From JANXVY01 sp031365425 (GTDB lineage: Bacteria > Pseudomonadota > Alphaproteobacteria > Rhizobiales > Hyphomicrobiaceae): a stretch of 7,840 nucleotides of DNA. The translations under genes and the position numbers were made by a program. Shown piece by piece: positions 1-5,058 of the stretch. Each line of letters starts with the position of its first letter. Position 1 is the first letter of the stretch. The notes under the pieces were generated by a model, which was not told the origin of the DNA, searched no databases, and saw only the letters and a list, made by a program, of their open reading frames with translations. Location of the stretch: NCBI GenBank assembly GCA_031365425.1, contig JANLYB010000216.1, positions 1 to 7,840 of the forward strand, in the 5' to 3' direction.

Positions 1-118
1 GGAGGGGGGCACTCTCCAGATGACCGGCAAGCGTCGTCTGGCGCAAAGGCTTGGACTGAAACGGCAAAATGGGCGTCCGGCTCTCGGAGACATTAAAGTC
101 TTCGCGCATCGTCAACAT
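1..118 (-). CDS. Unrecognised protein, N-terminal part (gene runs off the left edge)
   Basis: An open frame starts with ATG at 118 and stays open for 39 codons to the window edge. The peptide begins MLTMREDFNVSESRT and I do not recognise a family. Three observations favour a real gene. A GGGAG ribosome binding site (125-129 on the plus strand) lies 6 bases from the ATG. An in-frame stop (137-139) lies just upstream, so this ATG is the first available start. About three quarters of its codons end in G or C, like the other genes here, whereas the competing plus-strand frame (20-208) looks less coding-like. ATG at 109 is an alternative start. The gene would be divergent from the response regulator and share its 143-bp control region. 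The short visible length keeps the call uncertain. Confidence 0.5.
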   Translation of the reverse strand, partial: MLTMREDFNVSESRTPILPFQSKPLRQTTLAGHLESAPL

Positions 119-191
119 GAATGGCTCCCATGGATTTCAAGATCAATGACGGGTTCACCAAACCAAACGTCCGTCGCATGCCTTTGCCGCG

Positions 192-217
192 TTTGTGGCG
201 GTTTGTGACAAATTGTG
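192..217. promoter_or_regulatory. Three tandem TTGTG hexamers at 10-bp spacing, putative response-regulator operator
   Basis: TTTGTG (192-197), TTTGTG (202-207) and ATTGTG (212-217) are direct repeats, each separated by exactly four bases. One helical turn between direct half-sites is the usual arrangement for tandem binding of OmpR/PhoB-family regulators. Such a regulator is encoded 45 bp downstream, so autoregulation is a reasonable inference. The middle repeat is also part of an 11-bp palindrome, TTTGTGACAAA (202-212), so a dimeric repressor or CRP-like protein is an alternative reader. The site could serve both divergent genes. Confidence 0.45.
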
Positions 218-230
218 TGGTAGGAAGAAT
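203..230 (+). promoter_or_regulatory. Weak candidate sigma-70 promoter for the response regulator
   Basis: TTGTGA (203-208) and AAGAAT (225-230) are separated by 16 bp and each matches the consensus at four of six positions. The -35 element would lie inside the TTGTG repeat array, as expected for a site where an OmpR-type protein contacts RNA polymerase. The match is weak and is offered only as a candidate. Confidence 0.2.
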
Positions 231-261
231 GCATTCCGAAGTGTGAGATTGCGAAACGACA

Positions 262-987
262 ATGACCCATATTCTCGTCGTGGACGACGACGACCAGGTG
301 CGGACGCTGCTGCGCAACCGGTTCGAAAAGGACGGCTTTGAGGTTTCAGAAGCCTGCAATGCGCGCGAATTGCGGGTGGGGCTTCAGACGCGCGCCGTTG
401 ATCTCATCACCCTCGACCTGACGCTGGGGCGTGATGACGGGCTTGCGCTTGCCCGCGAAATCCGCGCCAGCCGGAACGTGCCGATCATCATGATTTCGGC
501 CAAGGACGACGAAATCGACCGGGTGGTCGGGCTTGAGCTGGGAGCCGATGATTATATCGTGAAGCCGTTCAGCCCGCGTGAGGTGGTTGCCCGGGTCAAG
601 GCTGTGCTGCGCCGCTATGGGGCGGATACTCCAGCGTCCGGTTCGACCGGGGCTGTCGAAGTTACCGGCACACGGCTGGCTTTCGAGGGCGGCGTTTTGG
701 ATGGGGTACGGCGCGAGCTTTTATCGTCTGCTGGCGCTTCGATTGAACTGACGACGACAGAGTTCAACCTGCTGGCGTTGTTTCTACGGCATCCCCAGCG
801 CGTTCTAAGCCGCGACGAGATCATGAACCTGCTGAAGGGGCACGATTGGAGCGCCTATGACCGTTCCGTCGATTCTGCTATCGCGCGATTGCGCAAGAAG
901 ATCGAACCCGATCCCGACCGGCCGCGCCACATCAAGACCGTTCGCAGCGTCGGCTACGTTTTTTCGAGCGACGTGCGCAAAATTTGA
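262..987 (+). CDS. OmpR/PhoB-family two-component response regulator
   Basis: This 241-residue cytoplasmic regulator has the two standard domains. The receiver domain spans about residues 1-115: acidic pocket D8-D11, phospho-acceptor D52 in the segment LITLDLTLG, switch residue S79 and invariant lysine K101 in YIVKPF. A winged-helix DNA-binding domain spans about 135-237, ending in the typical LRKKIEPDP and VRSVGYVF segments. All catalytic residues and the usual family length are present. The start is fixed by the first receiver strand (HILVVDDD), which begins at residue 3; only a poor ribosome binding site is visible upstream (GAGA, 13-14 bases away). The gene converges on the hybrid kinase, its likely partner, with four bases between the stop codons. 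The 10-bp tandem repeats upstream could be its own operator. Its targets are unknown. Confidence 0.95.
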   Translation: MTHILVVDDDDQVRTLLRNRFEKDGFEVSEACNARELRVGLQTRAVDLITLDLTLGRDDGLALAREIRASRNVPIIMISAKDDEIDRVVGLELGADDYIVKPFSPREVVARVKAVLRRYGADTPASGSTGAVEVTGTRLAFEGGVLDGVRRELLSSAGASIELTTTEFNLLALFLRHPQRVLSRDEIMNLLKGHDWSAYDRSVDSAIARLRKKIEPDPDRPRHIKTVRSVGYVFSSDVRKI

Positions 988-1000
988 CGGGTCAATTTTT
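979..1000. terminator. Symmetric inverted repeat with A/T flanks between convergent stop codons, possible bidirectional terminator
   Basis: TTGA (984-987) and TCAA (992-995) can pair around a CGGG loop. AAAA (979-982) and TTTT (997-1000) extend the stem after one T-T mismatch. Each transcript would therefore end in a U-tract, and both stop codons lie inside the stem. The stem is short and A/T-rich, so termination may be weak. No other hairpin separates the two converging genes. Confidence 0.35.
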
Positions 1001-3022
1001 CGCTGGGCCGTCGAGAGATTTGGCGATGGCGCGGGCGAGGTCGGCCAGACTGTAGGGCTTGCGCAGGATCGTGCTGTCGGCGAAGATCGGATCATTGGCG
1101 GGCGCTAGGTTCTCGGCAAAGCCGGATGTGAGCAGAATCCGCTGGTTTGGGTGGCGCTGCCAGATGGCGCGGGCGACGTCGAAGCCGGACATCCCGCCGG
1201 GCATGACGACGTCGCTGAACACAAGGTCGGGTAAATCGCCAGACTCAAGAGCTGCGAGCGCACGCGGGCCGTTATCGGCTTCGGTCACTCCATAGCCCAA
1301 TCGCCGCAGACGGGCAGCCGTTAGGGCACGCACCTGGGCATTGTCTTCAACCACCAGAATCGTTTCGCCGCGCCCTGGAATAACGCCTCCATCGTCGTGG
1401 ACGGCGTCTCGCGATACCTTGGCGTCGACTGCGCGGGGAAGGAACACGTCAACTGTGGTCCCGCGACCGACTTCACTCGAAATGGCGACATGGCCGTTCG
1501 ATTGCTTGACGAAGCCATACAGCATCGACAGGCCGAGGCCGGTGCCCTTGCCCTGATCCTTGGTGGTAAAAAACGGTTCGAAAACGCGTGCGAGGACTGT
1601 GGGCGGCATACCGCTGCCGCTATCGGATACCGATAGCTTCACGTAGTCGCCGGCTGCAGGAGCATTGCCGTTGTGCGCGCTCTCGTTGCTGATCACGCAG
1701 TTCTGCGTTTCGACGCGGAGACTGCCGCCTTCGGGCATCGCATCGCGCGCGTTGATGGCGAGGTTGAGGATCGCGTTTTCGATTTCACTGGGGTCGACGC
1801 GGGCCGGCCAGAGATCGTGGGCGAGATTGGTTGTCAAATCGACGCCTTCGCCGATCGTGCGGCGGAGAAGTTCGCTCAAGGTCAGGACGTGGTCGTTGAG
1901 GTTGATGGCCTTGGATTCAAGCTTGCGGCGGCGGGCGAAGGTCAACAGCCGCTGGTTCAAGCGTGCGCCCATGTGGGCTGCTTCCTCAGCCTCCTTCAGA
2001 TATTTCATCGCCGGGTGGCCGCTCAGTTCGTCCTCGATCATTTCCAGATTGCCGAGAATGACGGTCAGCAGGTTGTTACTGTCGTGGGCGATGCCGCCGG
2101 TGAGCTGGCCCAGGGCCTCCATGCGCTGCGATTGAACAAGGGCTGCTTGGGCGACTTCGCGTTGCTGGATTTCTTCGCGCAGGGCGCGGGTGCGTTCGGC
2201 GACGCGGGCCTCCAGTTCCTCCAAGTAGAGCCGCCGCTCGGTGATATCGCGGAGGGCGCCCACCGTGCGGACCGGTTTCTTCGCGCTGCCAACGCCGGAG
2301 AAATAAGTCTGGGAGTTCATGGTCACCCAGCCCACTTTGCCATCGGGCAGGATCGTGCGGTGTTCCAACGCGAAGACGCCGTTGCCAGCAGGATCTTGAG
2401 CCCTCTCCACACCGGCGCGGATCATGGCCCGGTCGTCGGGGTGGGCGCCCGACAGATAGGCCTCGATTGTTGCTTGGGCGTCGTCGCCGACACCGAAGAT
2501 TTCGCGAAAAAGGGGCGACCAGAAAATTTGACCGGAATTGTGATCGTGTTCGAACAAGCCTATGCGGCCGGCCGAAACGGACAGCCGGAGACGTTCCTCG
2601 CTGTCGCGCAGAGCCTTTTCTGCGGCTTTGCGGCTGGAAATATCGCGCAGGACGATCGTGTAGGTGCGCTGCGCCCCCAGCGCCAGGCGCGAAATCGAAG
2701 CCTCGGCTGGGAACTCCTCACCTGACTTGCGCAGTCCGTAGATCTCCTGGCGCTCTCCCATCTGACGGGCTTCAATCGGGCCATCGCCAAAGCCACGAAC
2801 GTGCTTTGCATGGAGTCCCCAGAAACGTTCCGGCATGAGCCGCTCAAGCGGCTGCCCCAGAACCTCTGCGCGCTGATAGCCGAAGATCTTTTCCGCGCGG
2901 TTGTTAAAGATTGTGATCTTTTGGGCTTCATCGATGGCGATGATCGCATCAGCGACGATAGCCAGAATTCCAGAGAGTAACTCCGGCTGCCGGTCAGCTG
3001 AATCATTGGGCGTATCGGACAT
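992..3022 (-). CDS. Hybrid sensor histidine kinase, PAS-PAS-HisKA-HATPase-REC
   Basis: A 676-residue kinase with no evident membrane segment, so probably a cytoplasmic sensor. Domain order: PAS 1 (about 14-128), PAS 2 with its C-terminal LRDITERR motif (about 139-264), a coiled-coil linker (about 265-300), a dimerisation/phospho-acceptor domain with H313 in GGIAHDSNN, an ATPase domain (N-box N424 in LAINARDAMP, G1 DSGSGM at 467-472, F-box FEPFFTTK at 481-488, G2 GKGTGLGLS at 491-499) and a C-terminal receiver (about 553-670) with acidic pair E559/D560, D604, T632 and K655. The ATG at 3022 is chosen because AGGA (3030-3033) lies 7 bases upstream; a GTG at 3064 would add 14 residues. H+2 is Ser, where relatives nearly always have Phe. 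PAS 1 has a His (H71) aligning with the FixL haem ligand, though this is common in haem-free PAS domains. The receiver could pass phosphate through a histidine phosphotransfer protein or tune the kinase; the convergent OmpR-type regulator is the likely partner. Confidence 0.93.
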   Translation of the reverse strand: MSDTPNDSADRQPELLSGILAIVADAIIAIDEAQKITIFNNRAEKIFGYQRAEVLGQPLERLMPERFWGLHAKHVRGFGDGPIEARQMGERQEIYGLRKSGEEFPAEASISRLALGAQRTYTIVLRDISSRKAAEKALRDSEERLRLSVSAGRIGLFEHDHNSGQIFWSPLFREIFGVGDDAQATIEAYLSGAHPDDRAMIRAGVERAQDPAGNGVFALEHRTILPDGKVGWVTMNSQTYFSGVGSAKKPVRTVGALRDITERRLYLEELEARVAERTRALREEIQQREVAQAALVQSQRMEALGQLTGGIAHDSNNLLTVILGNLEMIEDELSGHPAMKYLKEAEEAAHMGARLNQRLLTFARRRKLESKAINLNDHVLTLSELLRRTIGEGVDLTTNLAHDLWPARVDPSEIENAILNLAINARDAMPEGGSLRVETQNCVISNESAHNGNAPAAGDYVKLSVSDSGSGMPPTVLARVFEPFFTTKDQGKGTGLGLSMLYGFVKQSNGHVAISSEVGRGTTVDVFLPRAVDAKVSRDAVHDDGGVIPGRGETILVVEDNAQVRALTAARLRRLGYGVTEADNGPRALAALESGDLPDLVFSDVVMPGGMSGFDVARAIWQRHPNQRILLTSGFAENLAPANDPIFADSTILRKPYSLADLARAIAKSLDGPAKN

Positions 3023-3029
3023 AGGGTCG

Positions 3030-3033
3030 TCCT
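3030..3033 (-). promoter_or_regulatory. Ribosome binding site deciding the kinase start
   Basis: On the minus strand AGGA is followed by seven bases and then ATG at 3022. The alternative GTG at 3064 has no comparable site, so translation from 3022 is preferred. Confidence 0.6.
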
Positions 3034-3096
3034 GTGGAAAGAAGCACCACTGCCATCTGATCACGGGAACCAGCTTAACCGCAATGATTTAGCAGC

Positions 3097-3124
3097 GGCG
3101 CTAGCGCCAAGACGCCCGGGCCCG
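3097..3124. repeat. Cluster of short GC-rich palindromes in the kinase leader
   Basis: GGCGCTAGCGCC (3097-3108) is a perfect 12-bp palindrome. It is followed by the overlapping 8-bp palindromes GCCCGGGC (3114-3121) and CGGGCCCG (3117-3124). They lie about 75-100 bp before the kinase start and would sit in its 5' leader if transcription begins near the FNR-type box. They could also form RNA structure after the upstream gene, but no U-tract follows, so a terminator call is not supported. Confidence 0.3.
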
Positions 3125-3211
3125 CCCGCCGTTCAAGGATTTCATCCCCCGGACGTTGTTATCGGGACTATCGTTGGGCTCTCCGGGTACCTTGAGGCAA
3201 CATCGGGGGCC

Positions 3212-3225
3212 TTGATCACCATCAA
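3212..3225. promoter_or_regulatory. Perfect FNR/FixK-type box (TTGAT-N4-ATCAA)
   Basis: TTGATCACCATCAA matches the consensus of FNR/FixK/Anr-family regulators at all ten defined positions. It overlaps the stop codon of the phosphotransferase/P-loop gene (3222-3224) and lies 190 bp upstream of the hybrid kinase ATG. On the minus strand, TACCCG follows the box after 22 bases, the spacing expected for a -10 element when the box is centred at -41.5, although the hexamer itself is a poor -10. No plus-strand gene starts nearby, so the kinase is the natural target. Confidence 0.55.
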
Positions 3226-4787
3226 TTCGTGGTTGCTGTGACACCGGCTGCGGACATCGCATTCCGGTACAGATCAGCGCGTCCAATGGAACTGTCGAGC
3301 CGGGGCCAACCGGGATTGCCGGTGTTCAATTCAAGCTGCTTTTCGACGACGGCGGCGGTTGCGTCCGAGGCATCGCGGATGCGCTGCGTAACGCGTGCAT
3401 TCATGATCTGCGGCGCGGCTTCGAGCCAGAGTCCGTTGAAGCGTGCGCCGGTTTCATGGGCCAAGTCTTCAGCGGCTTGACGCTCTACGGGGCGGGCGAA
3501 GACGCCATCAAGGATGACGCTGTGGCCGGTTGCTAGGGCGAGCTTTGCTCTGGCCAGCACGCGGGCGAAGACGGCGTTTGATGCCTCTTGGGAGTAGGCG
3601 CTTTCGGGAAGATGCTCGAACTCGCCGACGCCAGCCAGCCATTTGCGTTCAAGGTCGGTGCGCAAGTGAAACGCGCCGGGGGCTGAGCCAACATTAGGGG
3701 CGATCCGGGCAGCCAAGGTGGTTTTACCGGTGCCAGAGAGGCCGCCGACGACGATCAGCCGGGCGGGCTTTGGCGTTGCCAAGGCCGTGCCGAGCCGCAA
3801 CGTGTCGAGAGCGCGGGCGGCAAGTCCGGGCTGCTCGCCGGGCATGAGACGCGCGCGGTCGAGCGTCACCATAGCGCGGATGCCGGCGCGCAGGCCCATG
3901 AACACGGGGAGCGCCGAAAGCCCCTCAACGTCGCGCGGATCGCCGGTTTTCCATAAGTAGCGGTTGAGGACGATATTGGCTGATTGGCGCGCGCCGTAGC
4001 GTTCGAGGTCCATCAGCAGGAAGGCTAGATCATAGAGAGTGTCGATGGTGGCGATATGTTCGTTAAACTCGATGGCATCGAACAGGACCGGCGCGCCTTT
4101 CCATAGGACGAGGTTGCCAAGATGGAGGTCGCCATGGCAGCGGCGGATATATCCCTCGCGGGCACGGGTGGACCGGATGGCTGCACTTGCTGCGAGGGCA
4201 GGTTGGATCGCTGCGGAAAATTGCGCTCGGGCTTCGGCGATCTGGGGTGCGGCGCTGGATGAGAGAGACGATAGAACCTGGGCGGCGACAGCGTCCATCG
4301 TATCCGATGGGGCAATGACAGGGGGGGCTGACCGGTGCGATGCAACAACGGCATCGGCCAAGGCTGTGGTCAAGTCCTTCGACAGGCCTTGTTGCTCTAC
4401 GATGTGAGAGAGCAAGTGGTCCTGGACGAAGCGGGCCATGTGGACGGCCCATTCGACGGGCTCCCCCGCTCCACCGATGGCGAGGGTTCCATCGGCCGCG
4501 CGCGTGATGGCAACGAGACCAAGATAGATTTCAGGGGCGTTGGGCGCGTTGATTTCGAGTTCGCGTTCGGCGAATTTGCGGCGGCGTTCCAGGGTGGTGA
4601 AGTCAAAGTAGGGGAGATGTACGGCGCGCTTGATTTTGAGCACGCTATCGCCTGCCATGAAGACCACTGCGCCGTGGGTTTCAATGATGTCCACGCTTGC
4701 CGGGGCGTCCGGCCATGCGGATGGCTGCGCTAGGAATGCGAGCACTTGAACTTGGGTGACATTTTCCGGTCCGGTTTTTCCGTTCAC
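3222..4787 (-). CDS. Fused aminoglycoside-phosphotransferase-like and P-loop kinase protein (COG2187-COG0645 type)
   Basis: A 521-residue cytoplasmic protein made of two phosphoryl-transfer modules. The N-terminal part (about 30-335) resembles aminoglycoside/choline-kinase-like phosphotransferases: nucleotide-side lysines in VLKIKR (K51/K53), catalytic loop HGDLHLGN (218-225, base D220) and metal-binding D237 in FDAIEFNE. The C-terminal part (about 342-515) is a small P-loop kinase: Walker A GLSGTGKTT (349-357), a Walker-B-like SVILDG (D427) and an arginine-rich lid near IRDASDATA (470-478). Length and order match the known fusion family. The start is the GTG at 4787; an in-frame stop lies just upstream and a GGTGAG-like binding site precedes it. 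Substrate and physiological role are unknown, and nothing points to real aminoglycoside resistance. A mycobacterial relative, Rv2004c, belongs to the hypoxia-induced DosR regulon, which fits the FNR-type box in the upstream region here. It is divergent from the efflux operon. Confidence 0.9.
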   Translation of the reverse strand: MNGKTGPENVTQVQVLAFLAQPSAWPDAPASVDIIETHGAVVFMAGDSVLKIKRAVHLPYFDFTTLERRRKFAERELEINAPNAPEIYLGLVAITRAADGTLAIGGAGEPVEWAVHMARFVQDHLLSHIVEQQGLSKDLTTALADAVVASHRSAPPVIAPSDTMDAVAAQVLSSLSSSAAPQIAEARAQFSAAIQPALAASAAIRSTRAREGYIRRCHGDLHLGNLVLWKGAPVLFDAIEFNEHIATIDTLYDLAFLLMDLERYGARQSANIVLNRYLWKTGDPRDVEGLSALPVFMGLRAGIRAMVTLDRARLMPGEQPGLAARALDTLRLGTALATPKPARLIVVGGLSGTGKTTLAARIAPNVGSAPGAFHLRTDLERKWLAGVGEFEHLPESAYSQEASNAVFARVLARAKLALATGHSVILDGVFARPVERQAAEDLAHETGARFNGLWLEAAPQIMNARVTQRIRDASDATAAVVEKQLELNTGNPGWPRLDSSIGRADLYRNAMSAAGVTATTN

Positions 4788-4875
4788 AATCGCGGCTCAC
4801 CCCTTTTATGCTGGAATTTGAGCCCGTCCGCCCGTTCCCAGGCTGCTCATGTGGGCTACGATAGCGCAAGCGACA

Positions 4876-4889
4876 ATGATTCCGATCAA
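4876..4889. promoter_or_regulatory. FNR/FixK-type box with one mismatch in the divergent control region
   Basis: ATGATTCCGATCAA matches TTGAT-N4-ATCAA at nine of ten defined positions; only the first base differs. It lies 89 bp before the GTG of the phosphotransferase fusion gene and 169 bp before the ATG of the efflux adaptor, so either or both could be controlled. Rightwards, TTGAAT (4914-4919) follows after 24 bases, close to the spacing for activation from about -41.5. Leftwards, no good -10 is seen at the ideal spacing; TATCGT (4858-4863 on the minus strand) is closer than usual. Confidence 0.45.
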
Positions 4890-4932
4890 GTGCGGCGTAC
4901 AGGCGAAAATTGCTTGAATGGCTCGACGGCCC

Positions 4933-4962
4933 TTGATCGGCCATGTATGAACAATCTACATT
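4933..4962 (+). promoter_or_regulatory. Candidate sigma-70 promoter for the efflux operon
   Basis: TTGATC (4933-4938) and TACATT (4957-4962) match the -35 and -10 consensus at four of six positions each with an 18-bp spacer. Transcription would start near 4969, leaving a leader of about 90 bases before the adaptor ATG. The FNR-type box would then lie roughly 85 bp upstream of the start, a position compatible with activation from a distance. It competes with the closer TTGAAT element at 4914. Confidence 0.3.
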
Positions 4963-5048
4963 GATGCGTTCGCTGGCAAACGCTTCTGCCTGCTACCTAT
5001 CGGGGGAAATCGTGCGAAGGTCCCTATCGATCTAGCGGCTTTCAAATT

Positions 5049-5053
5049 GGGGA
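5049..5053 (+). promoter_or_regulatory. Ribosome binding site deciding the efflux adaptor start
   Basis: GGGGA lies five bases before the ATG at 5059. A TTG at 5047 is in frame but would begin upstream of this site and would put four extra residues before the basic signal-peptide start, so the ATG is preferred. Confidence 0.6.
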
Positions 5054-5058
5054 TCGTC

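Noticed and set aside
20..208. 62-codon plus-strand frame before the response regulator
   Set aside because: Its codon use is less G/C-ending than that of the opposing minus frame, the purine-rich stretch at 1-9 is too far from the ATG, and it runs through the regulatory repeats.
229..246. Five-codon leader frame (ATG at 229, TGA at 244) before the response regulator
   Set aside because: AGGA is only three bases from this ATG and no attenuator-like pairing is visible. It may be chance, although the regulator itself has a poor ribosome binding site.
1673..2725. 350-codon open frame on the plus strand
   Set aside because: It lies entirely antisense to the hybrid kinase, whose domains and motifs are complete. 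Long antisense frames are common in GC-rich coding DNA, and its translation shows no recognisable domain.
3101..3286. 61-codon minus-strand frame between the kinase and the fusion gene
   Set aside because: It overlaps the end of the fusion gene in another frame and shows no motif or convincing ribosome binding site.
4030..4450. Aminoglycoside resistance gene
   Set aside because: The HGDLHLGN loop is shared by many phosphotransferase-like families. The fusion to a P-loop kinase marks the COG2187-COG0645 group, which is not a known resistance determinant.
4933..4966. Further FNR half-sites (TTGAT at 4933 and 4961)
   Set aside because: Neither is followed by ATCAA after four bases, so they are not full palindromes.
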